This document shows, piece after piece, positions 1 through 11,040 of a DNA stretch of 64,000 nucleotides; within the stretch, counting starts at the first letter, position 1, and each line of letters begins with the position of its first letter. A program made the translations under genes and the position numbers. Source of the stretch: Craspedostauros australis. Its lineage: Eukaryota; Bacillariophyta; Bacillariophyceae; Mastogloiales; Achnanthaceae. The notes under the pieces are model-generated. The model was not told the origin of the DNA and did not search any database. It saw nothing but the letters and a program-made list of their open reading frames with translations. The stretch covers positions 62,001 to 126,000 of the forward strand of contig JAMXDE010000010.1 in NCBI GenBank assembly GCA_026770025.1, in the 5' to 3' direction.

Positions 1-404
1 ACCAACACGGCTGTCACTCCCGCACGGAGGCATCCCAGGAACATGGCGAAGAAGTGGAGTCCGAAGTCGTAGCAGAGGACGACACGGTCATCTTTCTTCA
101 CACCCCATTTGTTGCGAAGGAGGTGGGCGCAGTGTCCTGCTTCATCCCAGAGCTGTTGGAAGGTGTAGTTGTTGATTGGCTTTCCCTTGTCGTTGTACCA
201 GGTGGAGAAGACGGTGTCGGACTTGAGCTCGACGATGTACTTGATGTGGTTGATGAAGGACTTGGTTTGGATGGACTTGTGGATGGTCTCGTGCTCAGGG
301 GTGTTGATGTTGGTGATAGTGATGGCGTTGGCGTTGGCGGTACCGGCTTCGATGTCATCGTCGATAGCGCGGTTTGCCTCGGAGGGAGCGGATGGGTTTC
401 TCAT
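1..404 (-). CDS. AMP-binding enzyme, fatty-acyl-AMP ligase/acyl-CoA synthetase-like, 5' part only
   Basis: This reading frame starts at an ATG at 404 and stays open to the left edge, giving 134 codons; the rest of the gene lies outside the window. The N-terminal part reads as the start of an ANL-superfamily adenylating enzyme: a short polar leader, then the segment YTFQQLWDEAGHCAHLL, then GVKKDDRVVLCYDFGLHF and FLGCLRAGVTAVLV. These match the first helix/strand block of fatty-acyl-AMP ligases and acyl-CoA synthetases, which activate fatty acids with ATP. The catalytic TSGST-type loop and the C-terminal domain are not visible, so ligase and CoA-synthetase cannot be separated. No presequence is obvious. 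A complete relative lies at 47616-50253. Family call fairly sure, exact substrate unknown. Confidence 0.75.
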   Translation of the reverse strand, partial: MRNPSAPSEANRAIDDDIEAGTANANAITITNINTPEHETIHKSIQTKSFINHIKYIVELKSDTVFSTWYNDKGKPINNYTFQQLWDEAGHCAHLLRNKWGVKKDDRVVLCYDFGLHFFAMFLGCLRAGVTAVL

Positions 405-3400
405 GTTGGAATGCGTTGTTGAAACGAGAGGTTGGTTGCAGATGTGTTATGTTGCGTTGTGTTGTGTTGTGATTGGTGCGGTGTGGTTACTTTGATCTTG
501 TCGATTTGAGTTCTTGGTTCTCGAGCTTCAGAATTGTGAGCAGTTGGAATAATCATCAGCGTTGTGTTACACTTGGCGCCTTCTTCTGGTACATACGTGC
601 TCGTACGAGTGCTGTCGCTGCATTTGTTCTCCAGCGAGATGAATTCCTCCATCAGATTGTCCCGTTGAAGGATCGTGGAAGGAAGGTGTTGTTGGGCGAT
701 GTGCGCGCTGGTTGGAGTCGTAGGTGTGAACAAGACAATCGCAAGATACGGCGATCTGTCGCCTCCGATGGCCGTACTTTGGATCATGGGTCCAGATTCG
801 TGGTCCGATAGGAGAAGACTGCGCACCAGCACTCCGCGCAACACGAAAACGAACACAGTTCTGCAGAGCACAGTAGAGCATAGTACCAGGATGTTGTGGC
901 AAAACCAAAAAGCATATGTCCGATCGCCGGACGAAGAAGCGTTCATGTGATAGCTGGTGCGCAGAACCCAAAAACAATCGAGCAATTATTGGAGTGGGAA
1001 GAACGCGTACCCTGCACACCCGCAAAGGCCCTCGTACAGATGTGGCAGCCGCGCACTCTGAGGATGAACAGAAATGCCAAGGACTCAAAATGACTCCTGT
1101 TTGGCGCGTGCTTTTCGTGTTCTCTCTTTTCTCTCGGTTGGTGACATTCGCTCTGCGAGCATCTCTCGCGAATTTGGTGTTGTTCTTCTTGGGTGTTGTT
1201 CTTGTTATTCTTGCGCGACATTCGTGCTCGCTGCACACGGTCTTCGGCCAAGACATCACGGGTGTTGAGTTGATAGGCCAGGCAAGGTCCCTCGTCTTCA
1301 GTGTTTCGAGAGGGCCACTGGAGAGAGTTGAGATCAACCGCCAAGGATCCTCTCGTCGATCTAACAACCTGGCATGGTCAACGCAATCAGCGCAATCAAC
1401 GCTAAGGATAACAGCGCTGGCATCGAATCGACAAGGGAAGTTTGTGATCTCTGAGGGTGTGAGCTACCGAGCTCCAAAGAGTGGCATGCCATACTATCTG
1501 CACCGACTGCAAAACGGTGTCGCGACAACACTGGTTGTGGAGTTTTGTGGGTGATGAGTCGTGTTAACATAGACTAATCTAGAGCAGAACCAAAACCATC
1601 CAACCAACTGCTTTTCATGATATTTCACAACAACACCGTTTACAATTTAAAATAGATAGTTCATTCGGACACTTGGCTATCAGTGATTCTGAATATCGAA
1701 GTCAAATTTATTTGAACTGTATTTTTAACATCGTTTTGGCTTGCTGTCTGTCATGTGGTGGATGCCAAAAAATTCTGGATCGCATCATGCTGCCCTCCCT
1801 TCAGCACCCATGATCATCGTCATCCTGGCATTTTCACAATCTGTGCACCACATTGGCTCTATATACCCCTCATGTATCCACTCCATGAAGCACTCCAAGT
1901 TGGATGTGCATTGCACACCCCAAAGCCCCAGTAGGTAGTCGTTCCAAGCACTATGCAGAGCATGGGTTGGACCTGTTCGTTAGTGCAAGCCTCTGCATAG
2001 TTGGACTCAATGACAGCGTCGATACCATTTTCTGTGTCGATGCCAATCCGGTGTTGATGTTGGCATTGTTGATGGCGACGGCGCTGTGTCGCCGTTCACA
2101 TCAACGGAACACTTGTGTCCTTGTTTTGTTGGGATTTTGTAGGAAACAAGTTTGTCAATTTTCCATATGCTTTGGTATGATGATGGTAGTACTTGCGATA
2201 AACAACAACAACAAGACGGAACATACGATAGTCCCATCGCCATGATATCATGAATGAAATGGTCAGAAGCCTCATACAGATACGACAACGACGTTTCTCT
2301 CATCGAGATACTCATACGGAGATACTCCAACGAAACAACTACAGTTTGTTTGTTCATACCGTGATTTCTGAGAAAGCGTCGAAGTTGCTCAAATCCTCGC
2401 ACGAAACCAACCACGCATTCTCACCGCCTCTGCCAGCGTTCACAATGAGCATCGATCCGACATGGAACAGATCATCTGCGTCACACGGTTCCAAATGAGA
2501 GCCCCACGCGCAACAAAGCTTGGGATAGATCACCCAAACTCCCCTCAATTCGCCCTTCAATGGGGTGTCTTGCTCCCGCTCGTGATAAAGTCTGAGCTTG
2601 GAGTCGCCGGCCATTCAAAAAAAGTGGCCACCCGAACCCCTCCATCGTCGGGGATGTCGGGAATGTCGGGTGTTTTGGTGGGAATGTCGGGGATGTCGGG
2701 AATGTCGGGGACGTCGGGAATGTCGGGAGTTTCTCTGTTGCGACTAGAGTTTTTCTGAAGGGAGCACTTGACGCCAAGCACAACAACTTTGCATCACCGT
2801 TGAATAATGTCATGATGCGAAATTAGTTAATGTGTGATTGGTTGAAGGGAATCCCGACTTTCTGCCGAGTGTCCCAGATGAAGAGAATTGCACGAGTGGG
2901 ACAATGAATGAATAGTATGAGTTGAAGTTCAATTAAGAACAGACTACTTTCCATTTTAGTGTGTTCTATGTCGCTACCTGAAATTCACTGTTGGCACAAA
3001 GTCTTCCGACTCCGACGACCACAAATCCACGTTTCTGTTCCCCTCCTTTCATTCACGGACCATCGCTGACTCAATGGTATGGTTGCCTCGATCCAAGCTG
3101 CCCTGGAACTATATGCTCCCCAGATCCTTGTATTGCAACTTATCTCGATTCCCTCTCTGGCTATGGCAACTACACTGACACCATGGCCATTGCAAGGAGA
3201 TCGAACCTGCTTCAACACAAGCAGGGGATCCGACCATAAATCCCTATCACAACTGCTGCTGTGCCTTCTTCGCAACTTCAACAAGATGTCAAGTTCTTGT
3301 GCCTTGGTGCTGGAAAGCAACTGCAGATGGAGAAGTCAACAGAGCAAGGAGACTCGTCTGCCCTCAACACTGAACCCTGAGGATCAGTGCAGAGCTGTAC

Positions 3401-4032
3401 CAACTGCATGAACATCATTTCTTCCTCCTGACTACACTAACTGATCAACTCATAATAACTGCAATAGCAAAGCCAAGATTAGCACAAACATCACTACTAC
3501 CCATCGTTTCAGCAACACTACACCAAACACTCATCCTCCTTGAGAACTGCATCATATGGTTGTCCTCAACCGGCAGTCCACAAAGCCTTCCCTTCCGAAT
3601 CGTGTCACAACGGCACACGAAATCCAACTGTACGACTATGCGTGCAAAATAGAGATGGGAAATTGGGTGGCAAGATGGAAATCTTGGTCTCATAATTCGC
3701 CATCAAGAACTACAAACGATAACAACAACAACGACAAATAAAAATAAAGCACAATTTGTGTGAAACAAGGACTCTGAAGTTACACTTTGTGGATTTCTTC
3801 ACAGGCGCTCCTTGTCAATGTGCTGAGCAGAACAAGGAAGGGCTTCGAGGGACTCCCAAAGAACTCCAACCACACACTCGCTAACCCACAAAAGGTAACA
3901 TTGGTTGCAACACGCATCTCTCCGGACCTACCACAAGATGAAAGCACTGAACACTTCGGTCTGGCGAGAGCACTCCAACCAACAGTTCTTTGTATGTGTG
4001 CATAGTACTCGTCGGTGGGCATGAATCCTGCC
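405..4032. other. gene-poor block with no supported gene
   Basis: Between the start of the acyl-AMP ligase-like gene and the stop codon of the TPR gene I see no reading frame with recognisable domains. Several frames of 60-266 codons are open on both strands, but they overlap, lack conserved motifs and read as low-complexity or basic random sequence. A 9-bp tandem repeat lies at 2650-2729. Non-coding transcripts or a short lineage-specific gene cannot be excluded. Confidence 0.5.
2650..2729. repeat. 9-bp tandem repeat, unit close to GGAATGTCG
   Basis: About nine imperfect copies of a GGAATGTCG or GGGATGTCG unit follow each other, interrupted once by a TGTTTTGGT stretch. The period is a multiple of three, so all frames stay open across it; read on the plus strand it gives repeated Ser-Gly-Met. 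No other sign of coding. A minisatellite in a gene-poor block is the simplest reading. Confidence 0.85.
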
Positions 4033-6972
4033 TCACATGTCACCCCGAACACCTTGGCCGCCTCCAAAGGCGATGCTTGCCTGCAGCGCATCTTCGGATG
4101 CAACTTGATCACCGAGCAATCCCAAAACGATGCTATATCTCCACCATTGCTCGGGCGAGTTGGGTCGCAGCGTCACGCCTTCGCTGCAGATGGCTCTCGC
4201 CACAGCCAGGCTCTCTTCGTCTCCGGATTTGCAGGCCGCGTACACAACCGCGTGTTCCAACAAAGGACGGACATCCGCATCCCATCCTTCGTACGGGGTG
4301 GATATTTCTACCTCGTCTGCTTCATTCTCGGTGTCCTCGAGAGGCCAGTAGACGCCGTCCAACCCGCTCGCAAGCAACCGCACGACGAGCCTCCATTCGT
4401 TGATTTCGTTGTCGTCCGTTGCTGGAAGCCAAAACTTTGGCTCCTTCTCCGCAACGATCTCTCGCATCAACCGCGTTGATAAGAAGCTTTGCGCGCCATC
4501 TCCGTCATCGTCAGCGAAAGCACCGTTGGCCTCGCCATCATCGTCAGCACCTGGCGAGATGCTGCCGAGGTTGAGGAGCTCTCCCATCTTGTGCAAGCCG
4601 TGCGCAATCTTGGCCGTCGTGCCCGTCAGCGTGCCCAATTTGGGCGGTGGCGCCAACAATGACGCCGTCACGAAGGCTAGCGGGTAGAAGTCAAAATTGG
4701 ACGGTTCTCCACTTTTCTGAGCATTGCGTTGCAGTTTCAATGTGACTGACCATGCGTTGCGCATCTCATCCCATCTGTAGTTGCGAACCGAAATGGTGCC
4801 GTTCAACGTCAGTCGCAGCAGCAAGAGCGTCGCATCAGTCAGTATCCTTGGCGTTGGCGGCAACCATGTCAAGACATCTTCGCAACTTGGCGTCCATTCG
4901 GTCAGTGTTGCGGATGGCAGCGATGATTGTTTGGGCATGATGCCACCATCTTGAACGCCATCGTCGTTTTCATTATCAGCACCGCCACCGTGCCTGTTGG
5001 TGCTCCTGCGCATGCCGCTCTTCTCGTTGCCACCGTCGTCGCCGTCTCCAAACACTCTGCCCATGAAACCAGCGGGGCTTGGCTTGGATTTCTTGTTGAA
5101 TTCGGATCGATTCCAGCCCATCGGGGCTCTCTTCTCGGGTTCTGCCCAGGCCTCGCCCTGGGCGAAGCCGCTGTAGTCGAGGATACGCTCGTAGTTGTTG
5201 TCGTACAGTCGAAGCGCCTTGCTCCTCCCTCGCCCGCGCTCCTCACGGTCGACGGCGAAGCGGACCCCGTATCCCGCGAGAATAGAATCAAAGAAGAGAA
5301 GGCCGCAGTCCTCGAATTGGACCATACCATCCAAGTTGGCGCATGCCGAAATACCCTCTGCAGTGCGACCCTGCAGGTCCAGAACTTGGGCCATTGCAAG
5401 GGTGCCAATGCCGCCAGATATTTTCTTTGCACTCTTCATGGCGAAGTTAATGAGCTGCTCGGCTTCTTCAGTGCGGCCTCCGACGGCAAGCCCCACTGCA
5501 ATCAGCGCCGTCGCTGTGTGATGTCCTGGAATGCCCGGGCGCAAGAATGTGCTCCTTCGTTCATTCCAGTATGATGCAACCGAACCTGCGATTCTGCTCG
5601 GCGGTCGAAGCGTGGGTTTCAACACAGTCAAACATATTATGGTATTTTGCAGAGTAGTCGAATCCACATATAATATGATGCACACACATGTACGTTGGCA
5701 CGATGGATCGATTGGTGCGCCGCGAAGGATTGAACAGTGCAAGGCGTTCGCAAAGATGAGTCTTCTGTCGAGTGCGCGAAGCAAGCAGTGGAACCGAGCA
5801 GGCAGCACACCACAGCCTTGCCCTTGAATGCACACGGGAGCTGGTTATTCTGGGAGAGTCGAGCATCTGCCGATGACGATGCTGAATCATGCAATACAAA
5901 GTATAAAATAGAATGTTGCATACAATGCCACACAAGTCGCTGCCAAACCATCGGAAGAGATCACGTGCAACACCCATGAAACGTACCGTGTTGCTGCCGA
6001 TTTGTCGCCAAGAACCTGGCTAAGATCCATGGCGAGGCTCAGCGCGAGCGCATCGCCGGGACAGCTGCGGATGTGCTTCATGAGGATACGCAGCGCGCGG
6101 TTGTGATCGTGACACAGCATGGCATCCAGAGCCCGCAGATGGGCCTTCTCCCTGCTGTTGAGCAGCTCGTCGTCCTTCCAGCTCGCCGCGAACTTGGCCA
6201 GTGGCACGAGCTGGATGGGAGGCATGCCATCGACGCCCGATTCCGCCTGTTCCAGCAGCAAGTCGACGTGCTGCATGTACGCGACGCCGGCCTGGGCCAG
6301 CAGCGGCGCGACGCAGACGTACGCCAGCATGGGCGCGGCCTTGTCGGGTGACGACCATATCGATGCGTGCCTCAGAAGTTCCGACCAGCTCTGCGCGGCG
6401 GCATGCGCGGCCTGAATGCTCAAGCCATTCTCTTCGCCACCTCCCGTGAATGCTTTGCCCTTGGACAGCACGCCGATCTCGAATCCATCCAAAGCGGCAA
6501 CAGCGGTATTGACTTTGGCGGACGTGGCACCGCCAGCGAACGTGATGGGTTCCCCGAAGAAGTCCAAGTGGATGTGGACGCCCTCTGGAAGATTCGCGAG
6601 GGCATCCGCAAATGAGATGGATTCCAGGCCGTGCCTCCTCTCTTCGTCGTCGCCATTGCCATCGTCGACGACGTTCTTCGTGTGAGGCAACACATCGCTG
6701 GCGACGCCGCGGATCAGAATTCGCGTGTTTGTCGTGATGCGTTCCGACTTGGTCTGCTGCTGGTGCTGTTGTTGCTGTTGCTGCTGTTGTTGCTGCTGCT
6801 GGTGCTCATTGTGACTGCGCATGGGAAAGCTTGATGCGCATGTCATCAAAGGGCGATTGCCATGGCCGTAGCGTGCCTGCCGAACCTGCGATGCTGGAAT
6901 GATGTTGAGTTGCGTGTGCTGCCCTCTCATGGGAGCGGCCCGAGAACAAAGCTTTCCCACCCGTGCTCTCAT
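4033..6972 (-). CDS. TTC38-like tetratricopeptide-repeat protein, two exons
   Basis: Exon 1 is 6972-5987 and exon 2 is 5593-4033; the intron has a GTACGT donor and joins in frame inside an Arg codon (ACA CG/A ATC), giving 848 aa. The N-terminal 40 residues are basic and could be a mitochondrial leader, followed by a poly-Gln run. The middle contains helical pairs such as REKAHLRALDAMLCHDHNRA, ALALSLAMDLSQVLGD and, across the splice, GHHTATALIAVGLAVGGRTE and GIGTLAMAQVLDLQGRTAEG, the arrangement of the TTC38 family (TPR-like proteins of unknown biochemical role in eukaryotes and bacteria). The second half carries a long acidic, Gly/Asp-rich insert and then further helices ending in a last TPR-like unit. 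The start ATG at 6972 is the first in the open frame. Fold call moderately sure; function unknown. Confidence 0.7.
6754..6802 (-). repeat. CAG/CAA repeat coding poly-glutamine
   Basis: Interrupted CAG/CAA triplets encode a run of about a dozen glutamines, broken by one histidine, near the N-terminus of the TPR protein. It is a length-variable candidate microsatellite. Confidence 0.85.
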
Positions 6973-7484
6973 TTCCCTTTTGGAGGTATGGTATATACAA
7001 CTAGTCGTCCGATCTATTGTACACCTGATGAAGTGATTGCGATGGAGTGATTGTGATGGAGTGGTTGTGAGAGTTGATGTCGACCGATGCGGGATGGTGA
7101 TGACAGTCGCAGCGGTTCGTGTTTGTGGGAGTATCTTTTTTGGAGGGAGGATCGGACCAACGACAGACGTCGCTCACACCAACCACGACAGTTTCTCCGC
7201 ATCCCACAAAATGAACTCCTTCCACAACACAGAACACAACGCAACAGAGAACACAACACAATAGAGAACAGAAAGCACTGACACATTGTGGAGAGTACTC
7301 CATCTCACATCACATCACATTATATTCTAGAATACTATACTCGTCAATCGGACTGCGCCATACCCGCAATCCAGTGCATCGCATTGAATTGCATCCACCA
7401 CCGCCGCGACGGCTGAGTCGAGTTGAGAGTTCATAGCCCATTTGTCAAAAGCAACACCAAACACCTGTGCGACGCCCCAGAATC
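6973..7484. promoter_or_regulatory. divergent intergenic region between TPR gene and UTP11
   Basis: The 512 nt between two divergent start codons must hold both promoters. A TTCTAGAA palindrome at about 7324-7331 is followed by TACTATACTCGTC; the TACTCGT part (7338-7344) is a near-copy of the recurrent TACTCGTA element. No TATA box that I would defend. Confidence 0.4.
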
Positions 7485-8432
7485 ATGTCGTCGCTGCGCA
7501 ACGCCGTGAAGCGCATCGCGCACAAGGAACGGTCGCAGCCAGTCAACCGGCAGCACCTGGGAATCCTCGAGAAGAAGAAGGACTACAAGCAGCGCGCCGA
7601 TGATTACCACAAGAAGGAGAAGACGATCAAGCGCATCCGCGAGAAGGCGGCGATGCGCAATCCCGATGAGTTCTACTTTGGCATGAACCGCACCCAAGTC
7701 AAGGATGGCAAGCACGTCACCAACACGGAATCGAGGGATCTGCCGCCCGAGATCATCCGGCTCATGAAGGATCAGGATCTCAGCTACATCCGCACGCAGA
7801 AGCAGAAGGAGCTCAAGAAGATCGAGCGGTTGCAAATGTCGTTGCACTTCATGGAGCATCAGGACAAGACTGCGGCCGAGAGAAAGCACACGGTGTTCGT
7901 CGATGATATTGAAGAGGCCGACAATTTCAGCGTTGCAGCCCATTTTCAGACGACCAAGAAGCTCAGCTCGAGGGCGTACAATCGCCCGCGCAAAGCCGGA
8001 AGAGCGAATTCAAAGGACAGAGCCGTGAGCAGCAACATCAACAAAGATGGAGATGAAGGTGGTTCAGATGCTGAAGACTTGCATGGTGGCAGGGCGACCT
8101 ACTACGAGAATGATAGCGACGCCGATGATGACAGTGATGTTGCAAGCGCTGACGAAAATGCAAGAGTAAAGACGAGTGCGAAGTCCGGTGACAAACAGAA
8201 AGCGAAATTGATGAAGGTGGATCGCAAAACGCTGCGAAAATCTGAGAAGGCCCGAGAACGCGCCTACTTGGAATTGGAGGCGAGGAAGGAGCGAGCTGCG
8301 GCGCTTGAAATGGCGGAGAAGCATCTTGTGACGGAGAAGAACGTGCAGGCCAAGGGACGCAAACGCAAGGTCGGGAAGCAGGAGAATGGAAAGCCAGCCC
8401 AGTTCAAATGGAGACGCAAGCGCCTCAAGTAG
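7485..8432 (+). CDS. UTP11: U3 snoRNA-associated protein 11 (SSU processome)
   Basis: Intronless, 315 aa. It belongs to the Utp11 family, a component of the small-subunit processome that acts with the U3 snoRNP in nucleolar 18S rRNA maturation. The start MSSLRNAVKRIAHKERSQP is the family's signature N-terminus, which is why I place the start at 7485 rather than at the in-frame ATG six codons upstream. It is followed by KKKDYKQRADDYHKKEKTIK and by NPDEFYFGMNRTQVKDGKH, both diagnostic blocks. The middle third is a less conserved acidic, Ser/Asp-rich stretch, and the C-terminus is strongly basic with a nuclear localisation-type tail. Length is somewhat above the yeast protein (about 250 aa). Divergent from the TPR gene; the carrier gene follows on the same strand. 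Confidence 0.95.
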   Translation: MSSLRNAVKRIAHKERSQPVNRQHLGILEKKKDYKQRADDYHKKEKTIKRIREKAAMRNPDEFYFGMNRTQVKDGKHVTNTESRDLPPEIIRLMKDQDLSYIRTQKQKELKKIERLQMSLHFMEHQDKTAAERKHTVFVDDIEEADNFSVAAHFQTTKKLSSRAYNRPRKAGRANSKDRAVSSNINKDGDEGGSDAEDLHGGRATYYENDSDADDDSDVASADENARVKTSAKSGDKQKAKLMKVDRKTLRKSEKARERAYLELEARKERAAALEMAEKHLVTEKNVQAKGRKRKVGKQENGKPAQFKWRRKRLK

Positions 8433-9431
8433 TGTCACACCACTGTGTAGTATTGCATAACATTATGACAGATGGTGAATACTCTGCTCTCTTCAAATCG
8501 AATCGACTCCACTCTCCTCTACTCTGATGCAAGGTATTGCTCTTGAGTTAATTGAAAGTCTCACTTTTGTGTGCCACCACAGTCGTCAGTGTGTTTTCTA
8601 CCTCAGCATTGTGATGGGAATCGCCTTGTCTACTCTCTAGCGAGTACATCGTCCTCTAGACGTTAAAAAGCTGCGGTATGTCGTAATTTTCCGCATTATC
8701 CGTATTGTTCACTCGATACGACAAAAGCACGTTTTGAGTATATCGTGATTGTCGACGGACGAGGTCATTGGAAGTGCCAGAACCATGATACGTTTCCTCA
8801 TCCAATCACGGATGACCATCTGCGAATGTTTGGGTGGCGCTTGCAATTGCAACACGTCTTCACATTTTTGTGACGTTGTCCTTGTGGAAACGATCAAAGG
8901 AACGGAAACGACACGCACGTTTGAGCACTTCACACCGGAAGAGAGGAAACTTCAAGCCTCCGATCTGCGACAACGCAACCGGAAACCTCTCGCATCGATG
9001 CAACAGGAACCAACCAACCAGCTGAGTGGCGGTTGGTCTCATCATCGGCGGAAATTGCATCCATCATCCTCGCTCTCTGTCTCTCGCTCACTCCTTGATC
9101 GTTCGTTCATTATCTCATAGCCACAGCATCCACAGTCTCCTCCTTCTGGTACGTGCGTATTTGCAGTTGGACAACGGAATTGGAGGCGAAATTGCAGACG
9201 ACGATGACAACGACGCCGAAGCCAACCATCGGCTCACAAAATCAGATCGAGTTCGAGTTGCACACCCACACAAACTCATTCACTCACTTGCAAACGCATC
9301 ACTCCTCTCCTCCTTGGCTTCTCCATAACGTCATTCACAGTCACATCACGTCACACCACACCGACTCGCAGACCTTTCCACAGAACAACTACGATCATTA
9401 GACAAGCTCCAACAGCTCCAACAACACCAAA
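8433..9431. other. intergenic, UTP11 3' side and carrier 5' side
   Basis: About 1 kb without a credible gene. Two overlapping plus-strand frames (8749-9120 and 9026-9328) are open but show no domain. The stretch 9330-9430 is rich in CAC/TCA and lies directly upstream of the carrier ATG, so it is probably 5' UTR. Confidence 0.5.
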
Positions 9432-10579
9432 ATGGCACCACAAACACCAACACCAATCGCGACATCAGCAACGCAGATGCTGGCACCACAGCTCGAACCA
9501 AAGCGCACGCTGACGCTGAAGCACGCCAAGGCAGCGCCATCCTCTTCGCACCCATCGCTGCTGCAATCAACAGCTCTTGGGGGCGCGGCAGCCGTCTTCG
9601 CTGTCAACTTCACGCATCCCATCGAGCTCGTCAAGTCTCGCGTGCAGTTGTCGGAGAGTGGAGTCGCGGCAATGGTATCATCCACATACCGAAACGAAGG
9701 ACTCACCGCATTCTGGAAGGGTCTTCCATTCGCCTATTTGCGCGAAGGTTCCAACACCGCCATCCGTCTCGGGGCCTACGCACCAGGTACGTGAGCACGG
9801 GACGCCTATGACATCGCGCATGCACGAGCAAGCCGGCCTTTTCTTCATTTCTTCTCTGGCCATTCCGCATCAACTTGGTTCTTTGATTTGAATTCCACTC
9901 GTCCCGCATTCACACGAATCTGTTCCTTCCATTCCTCGCACTATCCATTTCTCCATTTTCCTACTCCACGCTGACCACAGTTCGAGATGCAATCGGCGCG
10001 AATGCTCCGGGAGCGCCATTTTACATGAAATTCATTGCAGGCGCTTTCACCGGCGCCGTCGGTGCCATGGCTGGAAATCCATTCGATGTTCTGAAGACGC
10101 TGGCGCAAACCAACAAGGGACCGTCGCTTCCAATGAAGGAGCTCGTGCAAAGCATGCACATCGATCAAGGCATGGGAGGATTTTACAGAGGTTTGGGCGT
10201 CAACATGATGCGCGCGTGCGCGTTGAATTCCACCAAGATGGGTGTTTACGACGTCACGAAGGGATACGTCGTCAACGCAACCGGATGGGCCCGCAAGGAC
10301 ACCCGCACAGCATTCTCCTCCAGCTTCGTGGCAGGTTTCTTCATGACATGCACCGTCGCTCCATTCGACAGAATTCGCACGAAATTGATGAGCCAGCCGA
10401 CGAATGCCCGCGTGTACAATGGAATGGCCGACTGCCTCGTCCAGACGGTCCAAAAGGAAGGCGTCCTTTCGTTGTGGAGAGGGTTCGTCCCCATCTGGGC
10501 ACGGTTCGCACCAATGGCAACGTTGCAGCTGCTGACGATCGAATTCCTGTACGACAAGCTCGGATTCAAGAGCATTTAG
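9432..10579 (+). CDS. mitochondrial carrier family protein (SLC25), two exons
   Basis: Exons 9432-9786 and 9981-10579 join in frame (G/TT, Val) and give 317 aa, the usual size for this six-helix inner-membrane transporter family. Three carrier signatures are visible: [10 protein letters not shown] at the first repeat, GNPFDVLKT at the second and [10 protein letters not shown] at the third, each followed by the G-rich even-helix motif ([37 protein letters not shown]). The first repeat uses Pro-x-Glu instead of Pro-x-Asp. Overall it resembles the oxoglutarate/dicarboxylate/uncoupling-protein branch (SLC25A11, A34/A35 type), but substrate contact residues cannot be assigned by eye. The N-terminal 45 residues are a Pro/Ala/Thr-rich extension. 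Donor GTACGT, acceptor CTGACCACAG. Confidence 0.93.
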
Positions 10580-11040
10580 AGAGGGTTACTCGTGAGCGTG
10601 AGCATGCGCATGATGCTCTGATACCATCATCATCGTCATTATCGCATGTCAGCGGAATAGCAGAAGCGAAGATAACACATATTGAGCATAGCAGAACAAC
10701 AGAACAGAACAGAACAGAGCGAAATACTGTAAATAAATAAAGTACATCGATACATGATCTCAATTGAGTTGGTAACAATCCAGGTGAGGGGATCCTGCGT
10801 TGTGTTTCGTCATGGTTGATGACGATTTGGTTGTCGTCGTCTTAACAAGCAAACGCTGGTCAGCCGAATCGAACGAATTGATTGAAGAGCGGCAAGTACA
10901 GTCAGTCGAAGTGGAGTCGGCTCTTTGTGTGACGATACATTCATTTATTGTGAATCTCTTTCCATTACTCTATCCCCAAACATCAATGGTGGTGTCAATA
11001 ACCTTGGTCTGTTTTCTGCCCACTCTCCAACTGCTCTGCT
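10580..11040. other. convergent intergenic region with 3' UTRs
   Basis: The 461 nt lie between the stops of the carrier gene (+) and POLA2 (-). AAATAAATAAAG at about 10731-10742 is a candidate poly(A) signal for the carrier gene. Nothing else stands out. Confidence 0.45.

Noticed and set aside
567-1554. Overlapping open frames of 212-266 codons on both strands
   Set aside because: They overlap each other in opposite directions and neither shows a domain; the hydrophobic stretch in the plus frame (1120-1215) lacks a flanking pattern.
2650-2729. Regular repeats as possible CRISPR array
   Set aside because: Units are contiguous 9-mers without spacers, in a eukaryotic context.
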